64,000 nt of DNA, from assembly GCF_963378085.1 (NCBI RefSeq), contig NZ_OY726395.1:558001-622000 (forward strand), in the 5' to 3' direction. Positions 47,311 through 55,166 of the stretch are shown in pieces. The position numbers and the translations under genes were made by a program. Numbering within the stretch: the stretch's first letter is position 1; each line of letters opens with the position of its first letter. The notes beneath the pieces were generated by a model. That model was given only the letters and a program-made list of their open reading frames with translations. It did not search any database and was not told the DNA's origin. Source of the stretch: Mycolicibacterium sp. MU0050. GTDB taxonomy: Bacteria; Actinomycetota; Actinomycetes; Mycobacteriales; Mycobacteriaceae.

Positions 47311-48081
47311 CTACCCGCGGCTGCGCCCGGAACCCGTTTTGGGCGCGTCCTTCTGGGACTCGGACTTCGCGGACTTGCCCTTCTTGCCGGACTCGATCTT
47401 CTGCGCCGCGCGGTCCAGGATGCAGTTCAGCGTGTAGTCGAAGTTGGTGTCGTCGGCGGCGATGATGTGATGGCCGGCGGCGCTGACCTGGGCGAGCAGC
47501 GGCGCGCTCTCCGGGTCGATCACCATGCTGTCCTCCAGCGACGGGCTGCCCTCGGCGGCGAGGTTCTTCTCGTAGAGCCGCTGCAGCACCACTGATCCGC
47601 GCACGTGCACCGACATGGCCGAGTACGTGTCGAACGCGTCCTCGGGGGACAGGCCCGCCTCGACGAGGCCGGCGATCGCCTTCTCCACCTCCAGTACACC
47701 GAGCTGGGCGGCGCGCGGGCTCAGCGCCGAGCGGATCAGGATCAGGTCACACAGGATCGGGTTGCCCAGGAACGTCTTCCGCATGGTCCAGGCGTGATTG
47801 CGCAGCGTCTCGCGCCAGTCCCTGGCCTCGACGTAGGGGGTCGCGAAGACGTACTGGCGCAGCGCCCGGTCGGTCATCGCGTTGAGCAGATCGTCCTTCT
47901 TGCGGAAGTACCAGTAGATGCTGGTGACGCCGACCCCGAGGTGCTTGCCGAGCAGCGGCATGCTCAGGTTGTCGATGCCGACCTGTTCGGCGAGTTCGAA
48001 CGCGCCCTTGATGATGTCGTCGGGGTTGATGGAGCCGCGCTCGCGCCGTTGCCGTTTTTCCGCGGTCGCCTGCTTTGCCAC
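47311..48081 (-). CDS. TetR-family regulator
   Basis: A 256-residue TetR protein. The helix-turn-helix region is NLSMPLLGKHLGVGVTSIYWYFRKKDDLL (about residues 38-66). A long C-terminal ligand domain follows, with a basic Lys/Ser-rich tail. GTG at 48079-48081 is eight bases after GGAGG. An ATG five codons earlier would put that GGAGG inside the coding region, so the GTG is preferred. Position between a crotonase gene and an SDR gene suggests it controls one or both; candidate sites exist at 46266-46282 and 48318-48334. Confidence 0.86.
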   Translation of the reverse strand: MAKQATAEKRQRRERGSINPDDIIKGAFELAEQVGIDNLSMPLLGKHLGVGVTSIYWYFRKKDDLLNAMTDRALRQYVFATPYVEARDWRETLRNHAWTMRKTFLGNPILCDLILIRSALSPRAAQLGVLEVEKAIAGLVEAGLSPEDAFDTYSAMSVHVRGSVVLQRLYEKNLAAEGSPSLEDSMVIDPESAPLLAQVSAAGHHIIAADDTNFDYTLNCILDRAAQKIESGKKGKSAKSESQKDAPKTGSGRSRG

Positions 48082-48317
48082 GACGGGCACCTCCATCGAG
48101 ATCGATTCCGCTGTCCGCGGATCCCCGGCCCAGGGTTGGTCTGTGTGAACTTAGCGGCCGCCACGGCCTGATTTGCGACGTCGTTCGCGTGTCGGCGGGG
48201 TGGCCGTCCCGTCGATGCTACCGGGTCACCTTCGGTACGCGGCCCGCACCACTCGGTGGTGAGACGCCCGCCACAGAGTTTGCGGATGCGCGATCTGTAT
48301 CTCTGGATCTGCCTACG

Positions 48318-48334
48318 GTAACAAATATAGTAAC
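48318..48334 (+). promoter_or_regulatory. SDR promoter with direct repeat GTAAC-N7-GTAAC
   Basis: The 262-base gap between the TetR and SDR genes ends in an AT-rich stretch. TATAGT (48326-48331) is a good -10 element about 13 bases before the SDR start, giving a very short leader. It lies between the two GTAAC copies (48318-48322 and 48330-48334), which could be regulator half-sites. The rest of the gap shows nothing definite. Confidence 0.45.
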
Positions 48335-48343
48335 GTTTTCCAG

Positions 48344-49141
48344 ATGGATCTGGGCCTCCGAAACGCCAAGGCAGTCGTGGTGGGCGGGAGCCGGGGGATG
48401 GGCCGCGCAGCGGCGCAATGCCTGGCCGACGACGGTGCCCGGGTGGCCGTCTTCGCCCGGTCGCACGCCGAACTGGACGCCGTGGTGGCCGACCTGGAGC
48501 GGCGCGGAAGCCCGGACCCGGCGGGCGTGGTCGCCGACGTCACCGACGCCGAGCAGGTCGAGGCGGCGTTCGCGGAGGTGGCCCGGCGCTGGGACGGCGA
48601 ATTGAACATCCTCGTCAACGCGGTCGGCCCCAACGCGCGCGGCGGATTCGAGGAACTGGCCGACGATCAGTGGCAGCAAGCCATCGAAGTCGGGGCCATG
48701 TCGATGGTGCGGTGCGTGCGCGCGGCGCTACCGATGTTGCGGCAGGCCGAGTGGGCGCGGATCGTGAACTTCTCGGCGAGTTCGACCAAACGGCAGGGCT
48801 CCTCGCTGGTCGCCTACACCGCCGCGAAGTCGATGGTGACCAGCGTCTCGAAGAACTTGTCACTGTCGCTGGCGCCCGACGAGATCCTGGTGAACGTGGT
48901 CTCGCCCGGCAGCGTGGCCTCCGACGGGCTCGTCGGCTGGGCCAAATCCGTCGGGGTGGACGGGGACGACCCGTATCGACTGATGGAGGCCATCACCGAG
49001 CATTTCGGGCATCCGGCCCACCTGCCCCGCACCGGCCTGCCCGAGGAGATCGGTCCGGTGGTGGCGTTTCTGGCCTCGCGGCGCAACTCGTACATGACCG
49101 GAGCCAACGTCAACGTCGACGGCGGCACCGACTTCACCTGA
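48344..49141 (+). CDS. Short-chain dehydrogenase/reductase
   Basis: A 265-residue SDR with GGSRGMGRA (14-22), VNAVGPN replacing NNAG, a Ser-rich catalytic segment NFSASSTKRQGSSLVAYTAAK, and the C-terminus TGANVNVDGGTDFT. It is a complete classical SDR with unusual strand 4. Oxidation or reduction of a hydroxy/keto intermediate is likely. ATG at 48344 has no ribosome site directly before it, in line with a short-leader transcript. The gene after it is flanked by inverted repeats. Confidence 0.86.
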   Translation: MDLGLRNAKAVVVGGSRGMGRAAAQCLADDGARVAVFARSHAELDAVVADLERRGSPDPAGVVADVTDAEQVEAAFAEVARRWDGELNILVNAVGPNARGGFEELADDQWQQAIEVGAMSMVRCVRAALPMLRQAEWARIVNFSASSTKRQGSSLVAYTAAKSMVTSVSKNLSLSLAPDEILVNVVSPGSVASDGLVGWAKSVGVDGDDPYRLMEAITEHFGHPAHLPRTGLPEEIGPVVAFLASRRNSYMTGANVNVDGGTDFT

Positions 49142-49153
49142 GCCATGTCCCGC

Positions 49154-49207
49154 GAGCGCCCAGTCTTGTACGCAGATCCGGCTCGTGGCGTACGACGATG
49201 AGCGTTC
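49154..49207. repeat. Inverted repeat, left flank of the DapA-fold gene
   Basis: A 19-base arm at 49154-49172 (GAGCGCCCAGTCTTGTACG) faces 49189-49207 (reverse complement of GAACGCTCATCGTCGTACG). The arms agree at 13 of 19 positions. The same motif occurs three times on the far side of the next gene. Confidence 0.65.
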
Positions 49208-49246
49208 GGCCTACCGTCCGACCCGGACTTCACGAAGGGAGCGGTC

Positions 49247-50248
49247 TTGGCAAGAGCACGTGAGGCCCGCGACTGGGCGCGCGAGTCCCTGCGCGGCATC
49301 GGTGACTCGCTCTACACGCCGTTCGCCGGCGCCGACGGCGACGACATCGACTGGGACGCCTACCGGGCCTTGGTCCGCTACTGCGTCGGCGACCTCGGCC
49401 ACCCGATGTTGTGGTGCACCAGCGGCGTCGGCGAGTTCTGGGCGTTGACCATGGACGAACGAAAACGCCTGTTGGAGATCGCGATCGAGGAGGGCCGAGC
49501 CCTCAACCCCGACCTGGTGGTGCAGGCGTGCACCGCCACCATGTCCGCCAAGGACTGTCTGGAGCTCACCGAACACGCCCAACGGGTCGGGGCGGACATC
49601 GTCTACATCCAGACGCCGATGATGGAAACCCATGGCGGCGAGGGCGTTCTGCGGTTCTTCCGCTATGTCGCCGACCGAACCGACATCGCCCTGGGCATGT
49701 TCAACTCGCCGTCGTCGGGGTATGTGCTGACCGCTGACGAAAGCGCTCGCATCTACGAGGAGATCCCCGCGGTCTGCGCCACCAAGGAGGGGGCGTTCCG
49801 GCCGCGCAACAGCAGGATGTTGCACGACCTGGCGCCCGGTCTCGTCATCTGGGAATGCGATCTGATGGTGTATCGGGCCGGCTGGTTACGCGAGGGAGTG
49901 GTGTGCCCGGCGCAGTTGGGCACGGTGGGCTACCTCAACGAGACACCGCAGCGCCGGATCCTCACCAAGTACTGGGATCTGGTGTATGCCAACCAGATCG
50001 AGGATGCCATCGACCATGCGCAGACCTCCGGGATGGACCAGTTCGAACGAGACGTGGGCCGCTGGTACACCTGCTACCCGGGCCGCCCGGACTACTTCAC
50101 GCACTGGGGTGCGGCGTTCAAGCACGCCGCGGCGGTCCTCGGATTGCCGATCGGCAGCTACCCGCATTCGCGGCCGCCGCAAGCTCTGCTGCCCGAGGAG
50201 GCCAAGGTGCAGATCGAGGCGGCCTACCGGCGGTGGGGGCTGGTCTGA
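49247..50248 (+). CDS. DapA-superfamily (class I aldolase-like) protein, divergent
   Basis: A 333-residue TIM-barrel protein of the dihydrodipicolinate synthase/N-acetylneuraminate lyase superfamily. The Schiff-base Lys is K180 in VCATKEGAF. The phosphate/carboxylate loop reads TSGVGEF (58-64) instead of GTTGE. The catalytic Tyr site, TPYY in DapA, reads TPMM (123-126), so the normal proton-relay tyrosine is missing. It is unlikely to be DapA; an aldolase, hydratase-aldolase or decarboxylase is possible. In aromatic degradation, relatives such as hydratase-aldolases split side chains. TTG at 49247 follows AAGGGAG. It is bounded on both sides by a repeat family not seen elsewhere in the window. 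Confidence 0.83.
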   Translation: MARAREARDWARESLRGIGDSLYTPFAGADGDDIDWDAYRALVRYCVGDLGHPMLWCTSGVGEFWALTMDERKRLLEIAIEEGRALNPDLVVQACTATMSAKDCLELTEHAQRVGADIVYIQTPMMETHGGEGVLRFFRYVADRTDIALGMFNSPSSGYVLTADESARIYEEIPAVCATKEGAFRPRNSRMLHDLAPGLVIWECDLMVYRAGWLREGVVCPAQLGTVGYLNETPQRRILTKYWDLVYANQIEDAIDHAQTSGMDQFERDVGRWYTCYPGRPDYFTHWGAAFKHAAAVLGLPIGSYPHSRPPQALLPEEAKVQIEAAYRRWGLV

Positions 50249-50262
50249 GGGAGTTCTTAGCC

Positions 50263-50348
50263 GAGCGCTCATTCGTCTACGGGGCTTCCCGCGTGAGCGC
50301 TCACCCTTGTACGGAAAACCTGTTCCGGGCGTACAACGATGAGCGCTC
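50263..50348. repeat. Three repeat arms, right flank of the DapA-fold gene
   Basis: GAGCGCTCATTCGTCTACG (50263-50281) and GAGCGCTCACCCTTGTACG (50295-50313) are direct copies. The second pairs with 50330-50348, whose reverse complement is GAGCGCTCATCGTTGTACG, with only two mismatches in 19. The perfect palindrome GAGCGCTC opens each full copy. A short AT-containing stretch (GGAAAACC) forms the loop. The remaining part of this 182-base gap is the terminator at 50365-50411. Confidence 0.75.
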
Positions 50349-50364
50349 GTCAGGTGGCCCGGCC

Positions 50365-50411
50365 CGAAAATGGACCAGCGCCGCGCCACCTGGTGGGTGA
50401 CGCGGCGCTGG
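50365..50411 (-). terminator. Terminator hairpin of exported protein 1
   Basis: CCAGCGCCGCG (50375-50385) pairs with CGCGGCGCTGG (50401-50411) with a 15-base loop, followed on the minus strand by TCCATTTTC. It lies 20 bases beyond the stop of the exported protein gene and is nearly the same hairpin as that after its paralogue. Confidence 0.7.
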
Positions 50412-50430
50412 TACCGGTGATCAGCTACTG

Positions 50431-52104
50431 CTAGTCGTCCGAACCGCTGTCCGAGCCGCTGTCCGAGCCGCTGTCCTTGGACTTCGACTTCGAGTCAGAC
50501 TTGGAATCGGAGCCGGAGTCGGACTTGGAGTCAGAATCCGAAGCGCCGGCGCCCTTGGTATCCGCATCGCTGCTCTTGGACTTGTCGGAGATCCCGAGGC
50601 CCTTGCGGATGTTGGAACGCACCCGGTCGACGGTGGCGCGGGCCTTCTCGGCACGCTCGGCGCGCTTCTCGGCGGACTGCTCGCGCACCTGCTTGAGGCG
50701 ATCCCGGGTGGTGAGCGCCTTGGCCTCGTCGGCGGTCTCACCGGCGGCACTGTCTTCCGCAGCGGTCTCCTCGACGGGGAGTTCGTCCGTGCCCGCATCG
50801 GTGTTGTCGACGGTGTCGGTCGCGGTGGGGACATCGACGTCCACGGTGACGCTCTTGCGGCCGACGTCGGTGTCCGTCACCGATGCCAGCGTTGCGACCG
50901 ACGGCGACACGCCGGCGCCCCCGGCCTCGTCTTCGGGGTTATCCTCTACGGGCTGAATCTTCTGAGCCCGCAGGCCCTTCACGATTTCGTTGGGGATCTG
51001 ATTGAACGCGAAGTCGAGCGGGCCGGTCGGCGAGAAGATCCCGGGGAACGCCTGGCCGCGGCCGGCCTCCATCGAGAAGTCCTTCAGCGGACCCGGCACG
51101 TAGCCGACGAGGAAGGCGCCGGTGATCTTCGCCGGCGCGGCGACCAGCTCGGCGATGGCCAGGTCGTAGCTCTCCTCGCGGACGAACTTCTGCACGTCGT
51201 CGAGGATCTCCATGGTCTGGAAGATCGCGGTGATCGGCGGGGCCATCAACGCCCGACCCAGGTTGCCGATCGCCGAACGACCCAACAGACCGTCGTTGGC
51301 GCTGAGGCCGTAATCCTCCATCGAGGAGTGGCCAATCACGTTCGCCAACGGCTCGAGTCCGAGATCCAACAAGATGTCACCCGGCAGGCTGAGGAGACCA
51401 CCGTCGATCTGGGACTGGCGTCCGGCGGAAAGCCCTTCGACCAAAAACCAGTAGTTGATCTCGCTGAAGGCGGCGAAGAACTTGCCTTCGGATAGTAGTG
51501 CCAGCGTCCGCGGCAGTGCCCCGTCCTGCTCGTCATCACCGAAGAGCAGTGTGGTGATGGCGTTCTGGAGGAAGTCGCCGCCGAGGTCGCCCGAGGCCGT
51601 GAGGCGCTCTGCGTACTCAGGCAACTTGCCGAGCACACCGAGGAGGCGTTCCGGGTCACCCAGATTCTGGACGGCGTTGGCGAACCCGGTGTGGACCGTG
51701 GGATCGGCCAAGGCCTGGACCAGGTTGTTCGAGGCGTTGGAAACGTTACTGATCAGCGACGTCTGCCACTTCGCGACCCAGTCGTAGCCGGTTTCGGACT
51801 CCGGATCCGTTACCCGCTCATCGACCCAGCGCCCGGCCACGATCTCGCCGTACAGGTTCTGCAGCAGCTGACTGTATGGGGTTACCGCGCTGTCGAACGC
51901 CGACGCCGAAAGCGCGACGGCCGAGGACCGAGCTTCGATCGTCGTGTCGGGCAGCGTGGGCGTGACCATTACGGGGGTCAGCGCCAACGCGCCGGCGCTC
52001 ACCATCGCGACCCCGGCCACCGCGGCCTTGGTGCGGCGGGAGCGGGTCGTGATCGGCGCGGTGTAGCCGCAATCCGGTGATTCGACACGAGCGGGTTGTT
52101 GCAC
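50431..52104 (-). CDS. Exported protein 1 with charged helix and Ser/Asp-rich tail (paralogue of 52381-53886)
   Basis: A 557-residue protein. Residues 27-45 form a single hydrophobic Ala/Val segment after a twin-Arg-free basic start, either a signal peptide or an anchor. Residues about 60-430 form an alpha-rich globular region with no motif I recognise. Residues about 465-508 form a highly charged helical block (RLKQVREQSAEK then RAERAEKARA). The last 49 residues are nearly all Ser, Asp, Lys and Gly. GTG at 52102-52104 follows AGGAG. Its paralogue lies immediately upstream on the same strand with its own promoter and terminator. Not PE, PPE or any family I recognise; surface-exposed or cell-wall-spanning is an inference from the tail. 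Confidence 0.82.
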   Translation of the reverse strand: MQQPARVESPDCGYTAPITTRSRRTKAAVAGVAMVSAGALALTPVMVTPTLPDTTIEARSSAVALSASAFDSAVTPYSQLLQNLYGEIVAGRWVDERVTDPESETGYDWVAKWQTSLISNVSNASNNLVQALADPTVHTGFANAVQNLGDPERLLGVLGKLPEYAERLTASGDLGGDFLQNAITTLLFGDDEQDGALPRTLALLSEGKFFAAFSEINYWFLVEGLSAGRQSQIDGGLLSLPGDILLDLGLEPLANVIGHSSMEDYGLSANDGLLGRSAIGNLGRALMAPPITAIFQTMEILDDVQKFVREESYDLAIAELVAAPAKITGAFLVGYVPGPLKDFSMEAGRGQAFPGIFSPTGPLDFAFNQIPNEIVKGLRAQKIQPVEDNPEDEAGGAGVSPSVATLASVTDTDVGRKSVTVDVDVPTATDTVDNTDAGTDELPVEETAAEDSAAGETADEAKALTTRDRLKQVREQSAEKRAERAEKARATVDRVRSNIRKGLGISDKSKSSDADTKGAGASDSDSKSDSGSDSKSDSKSKSKDSGSDSGSDSGSDD

Positions 52105-52150
52105 GTTTTCTCCTGGTTGTGACGTCGAAAAAATTCTGTGATCCGGCTGA

Positions 52151-52197
52151 ATGTTAGCTGTGCCTAACCTGTGGCACAAGAGGCATGCCTAACCTAA
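52151..52197 (-). promoter_or_regulatory. Promoter of exported protein 1 with two iron-box-like elements
   Basis: On the minus strand TTGTGC (52174-52179), 17 bases, then TAACAT (52151-52156). Box A (52179-52197, TTAGGTTAGGCATGCCTCT) and box B (52154-52172, ACAGGTTAGGCACAGCTAA) each agree with the IdeR consensus at 14 of 19 positions by my count. Box B covers the spacer and -10, box A ends at the -35. The remaining part of the 276-base gap towards 52320 shows nothing definite. Confidence 0.55.
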
Positions 52198-52317
52198 GTA
52201 AGTCCGCTTAGGGGGGCCGCCATTTTCCGTGCTAATGCCTTAAAATGCCCCGCTTCTGTGACGGTCGGAGCGCCCGTAGAACTACTGATCCGAACCTCAA
52301 AAGCCCAGGGGCCCAAC

Positions 52318-52362
52318 GCAAAAAACCAGCGCCGCGCCACCCATCAGGTGACACGGCGCTGG
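52318..52362 (-). terminator. Intrinsic terminator of exported protein 2
   Basis: On the minus strand CCAGCGCCG (52354-52362 read reversed) pairs with CGGCGCTGG (52326-52334 read reversed) around a 19-base loop and is followed by six T (complement of the A run near 52320). This is a textbook intrinsic terminator 19 bases after the stop. It shares stem sequence with the terminator of the paralogue. Confidence 0.85.
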
Positions 52363-52380
52363 TGCTGCGGTCAGCGAGTG

Positions 52381-53886
52381 CTATTCCTCGGAGCCGCCAG
52401 TATCCGTGCTCTTGTCGCTGTTGTCGGAACCACCCGAGGCCTGGCCGGCCCCATCGCCGTCCGAGTCGCTGTCCTTGGACTTCTCGGAGATGCCGAGGCC
52501 CTTGCGGATGTTGGAACGCACCCGGTCAACGGCGGCGCGGGCCTTCTCGGCACGCTCGGCGCGCTGCTCGGCGGACTGTTCGCGGATCTGCTTGAGGCGG
52601 TCCTTGGTGCTCACCGGCTTCGGGTCGGTGGCGTCACCCTCGTCGACGACCAGGTCGTCGGTGTCGGGCGCTTCAACGCCGGGGTCCGCAGGTGGAAGCG
52701 ACGGATCCTTGGCCGGTGCCTCGGTATCGGTCGCGACCGCGACGAGCTTGCGATTGGACGGAGAGACGTTCGGCGCGTCCGAGGCCAGCCTTGTGAACGA
52801 TTCGGAGGTGACCTCAGCGTCCGTTTCCGTCAACGGGCGGCCGACAGTCAGGGCCTCGGCGACCTTCTCCGGGACTTGGCGGAGGAAGAAGTCGAACGTG
52901 CTGTCCTTGCTGAAAAGGCCAGGGAAGTTCTGGCCGGGACCGGAAGGAATCGACCCGTCCTCGACGAACTTCGGCTTGAAGCCGTTGAGGAACGCGTTCG
53001 TGATCTTCGCCGGAGCGTTGATCAGTGAGCTCGCGGCGGTCTCGAAATCCCCTTCGTTCAGCGCCGTCATGGCGTCGTCCACGATCTCAAGCGTCTGGAA
53101 GATCGCGGTGACCTGCGGGGCCAGCAGGGCCCGGCCGAAGTTGCCGATCACTCCGCGCGAAAGTAAGCCGGGACCATCTAGTTGGCCATTGGGAAGAGGC
53201 GTCGCCATCCAGCTGGTGCCAAGAATGCGGGCCAGCGGCTCGATCCCGAGGGAGTCGAAGAAGTCGCCGGGAACCCGCAGGGCGTCCAGATACTCTGCGC
53301 GCCCGCCCGACAAGATGTCTGCCAGGAACCACTCGTTGATCTCGCCGAATGCTTCGACGATGTCGCCGTCCGCGAGCGCTGCGGCGGCCTGCTCGAGCAC
53401 GCCGGGCAGGCCCGCCAACGCCACTTGGAACGTCTCGAGGGCACCCGCGCCGGCGGCGCTGAAGCGCTGGGCGTAACCCGGCAAGGCCGCCAGCGTCGTT
53501 GTGATGCGGTCCGGATCGGTCACGTTGCCCAACACGGCGGCGAACTGCGCCTGGACGTCCGGCCGACTCAGCGCCGTCGCCAGCTTGGTGTTCGCGACCG
53601 AGACGGCCTCGAGCAGCGACACCCGCCCCGGAATGGTGGTGAACAGGGTGCCGAACGTGTTTTCAGCAGTGTCGCCCCACACCTCGAACGGGTTCTGGAA
53701 CGCCGAAAGCCCGTAGGCGTCCGCCCGATTCACTTGGACCTCGGGCAGGTCAGGGGTGACCGCTACTGGGGTCAGGGCGAGCGCTCCGGCGCTCGCCACC
53801 GCGACGCCGGCCACCAGGGCCTTGGCCCGGCGGGAACGTGACGACGAGGCGTCGCCGTCGACGTCGATGAGGGTGGAATTTTCCAC
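52381..53886 (-). CDS. Exported protein 2, paralogue of exported protein 1
   Basis: A 501-residue protein with the same plan as its neighbour. A basic start (SRSRRAK) leads to a hydrophobic segment at about residues 21-39 (VAGVAVASAGALALTPVAVTP). The globular helical region follows, with shared phrases such as the GNFGRALLAP / AIFQT block. A charged helical block at about 426-469 is almost identical to that of protein 1, and the tail of about 32 residues is Ser/Asp/Gly-rich. GTG at 53884-53886 follows AGGAG. Function unknown. Parallel conservation of the N-terminal signal, the helix block and the tail, with a more diverged centre, suggests duplication followed by divergence of the ligand or partner region. 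Confidence 0.82.
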   Translation of the reverse strand: MENSTLIDVDGDASSSRSRRAKALVAGVAVASAGALALTPVAVTPDLPEVQVNRADAYGLSAFQNPFEVWGDTAENTFGTLFTTIPGRVSLLEAVSVANTKLATALSRPDVQAQFAAVLGNVTDPDRITTTLAALPGYAQRFSAAGAGALETFQVALAGLPGVLEQAAAALADGDIVEAFGEINEWFLADILSGGRAEYLDALRVPGDFFDSLGIEPLARILGTSWMATPLPNGQLDGPGLLSRGVIGNFGRALLAPQVTAIFQTLEIVDDAMTALNEGDFETAASSLINAPAKITNAFLNGFKPKFVEDGSIPSGPGQNFPGLFSKDSTFDFFLRQVPEKVAEALTVGRPLTETDAEVTSESFTRLASDAPNVSPSNRKLVAVATDTEAPAKDPSLPPADPGVEAPDTDDLVVDEGDATDPKPVSTKDRLKQIREQSAEQRAERAEKARAAVDRVRSNIRKGLGISEKSKDSDSDGDGAGQASGGSDNSDKSTDTGGSEE

Positions 53887-53931
53887 TGGTTCTCCTGTGC
53901 GAGTGATGAGCAGAGTCTGTGAGACTCGTGA

Positions 53932-53978
53932 ACGCTAACTGAGGGTGACCTGAGACACAAGAGGTTTGGCTACCCTAA
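53932..53978 (-). promoter_or_regulatory. Promoter of exported protein 2, iron-box-like element
   Basis: On the minus strand TTGTGT (53955-53960), 17 bases, then TAGCGT (53932-53937). TTAGGGTAGCCAAACCTCT (53960-53978) matches the IdeR consensus at 14 of 19 positions. The layout (box, CCTCTTGTG, CAGGT, -10) is the same as in the promoter of the paralogue. In this 391-base gap (53887-54277) the rest up to about 54190 holds no recognisable gene; 54192-54234 contains the next promoter. Confidence 0.55.
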
Positions 53979-54191
53979 ATTCGTCACAGGGGAAGCACCC
54001 CACGGGCCGCCTGTCTGCTCTAGACTCTCCCTTTTTTCTTCCGGCCGGCACGCGCGAGAACGCGGCGACGAGACCTTCACCCGGGCGCCGGGGAATGCCG
54101 CGCCGTGACGGTGTGGGCGGGGGCCCGGACTCGGCGCAAAGCTGCCGCTCAACAGCTGATTTCAGCCTTGGCGTGGGGCGGCGGCGGGCAG

Positions 54192-54234
54192 TTGCAGAAC
54201 GCAGTACCGATAGGTATACAGTATGTGTTACACA
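54192..54234 (+). promoter_or_regulatory. Promoter of the amidohydrolase operon with operator TGTGT-N1-ACACA
   Basis: TTGCAG (54192-54197), 17 bases, then TATACA (54215-54220) form a good promoter. TGTGTTACACA (54224-54234) is a perfect 5-1-5 palindrome at the expected start of transcription, a good repressor site. No regulator gene lies directly adjacent. Confidence 0.6.
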
Positions 54235-54277
54235 ACCGCCGGTGTCCTGCCCCGACCGATCGAGGAGGCTGCTCTCG

Positions 54278-55153
54278 ATGAGCGTTGCCGATGGCGTTTC
54301 CGCTAGCGACGAGCTGACCGAACCGGCTCCGGCGGTGCTCTACGAGGTCCGGGACTCCGGCGTCGCGGTCCTGACCTTCAATCGTCCGGAACGGATGAAC
54401 GCCTGGGGTGGGGCGCTGGCCTCGGGGTTCTACTCCTATATCGAACAGGCCGAGGCCGACCCGCAGGTCCGCGTCATCGTCATGACCGGGCGCGGGCGGG
54501 CATTTTGCGCCGGCGCGGACATGGGCGGCCTGGACACCATCTCGGCGACCACCGTCGAATCGGCCGGCAAGACCGACGTCAGCGCGCTGGTCGCCGGCAA
54601 GCACCCGTACTTCCTCACCCAGGTCTCCAAGCCCGTCATCGCCGCCATCAACGGCGCGGTCGCCGGGATGGGGCTCTCACAGGCGTTGATGGCCGACGTC
54701 CGCTTCGCCGCGGCGGGCGCGAAGTTCACCACCTCGTTCGCCCGGCGCGGCCTGATCGCCGAGTACGGCATCTCCTGGATTCTGCCGCGGCTGATCGGTT
54801 GGGGTGCGGCGGTGGATCTGCTGCTGTCCGGCCGCACCTTCCTGGCCGAGGAGGCGGCGCAGCTCGGGTTGGTCAAAGAGGTCGTGGCCCCCGAGCAGTT
54901 GATGGAGCGCACGCTGGCCTACGCCGAGGACATGGCGGCCAACTGCGCCCCGAGTTCCATGGCGATCATGAAGCAGCAGTTGTATGCCGACGCCGGCCTG
55001 CCGATGATCGAGACGAGCAACAAGGCCGAAAAGCTCATGCACGACTCGATGACGCGGACCGACTTTCTGGAGGGCATCACCGCCTTCTTCGAGAAGCGTT
55101 CCCCCAATTTTCCGCCGTTGGGCGCGCAGGCGTCCCAAGATGAAACGGACTGA
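54278..55153 (+). CDS. Enoyl-CoA hydratase/isomerase family protein, first gene of the amidohydrolase operon
   Basis: A 291-residue crotonase: FCAGADMGGLD (about 77-87) and AVAGMGLSQALMADV (about 127-141) form the oxyanion hole. The hydratase glutamates are replaced (GMGLSQ and FTTSFARRGLIAEYG, which keeps an acid further on). This variant is frequent in actinobacteria, and its reaction is unassigned. ATG at 54278 follows GGAGG. Thirteen bases separate it from the first amidohydrolase, and the next five genes follow at similar or shorter distance. Confidence 0.86.
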   Translation: MSVADGVSASDELTEPAPAVLYEVRDSGVAVLTFNRPERMNAWGGALASGFYSYIEQAEADPQVRVIVMTGRGRAFCAGADMGGLDTISATTVESAGKTDVSALVAGKHPYFLTQVSKPVIAAINGAVAGMGLSQALMADVRFAAAGAKFTTSFARRGLIAEYGISWILPRLIGWGAAVDLLLSGRTFLAEEAAQLGLVKEVVAPEQLMERTLAYAEDMAANCAPSSMAIMKQQLYADAGLPMIETSNKAEKLMHDSMTRTDFLEGITAFFEKRSPNFPPLGAQASQDETD

Positions 55154-55166
55154 GAGGACATCCGCG

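Noticed and set aside
48318..48334. The same operator as at 46266-46282
   Set aside because: Only ACG/CGT ends and scattered bases agree and the spacing differs, so a shared site cannot be supported.
49247..50248. Annotation as dapA (lysine biosynthesis)
   Set aside because: The TPYY tyrosine and the GTTGE loop are not kept, and the context is catabolic.
50431..53886. PE or PPE family membership of the two exported proteins
   Set aside because: They lack the N-terminal PE (Pro-Glu) or PPE domain; the export region is a plain hydrophobic signal.
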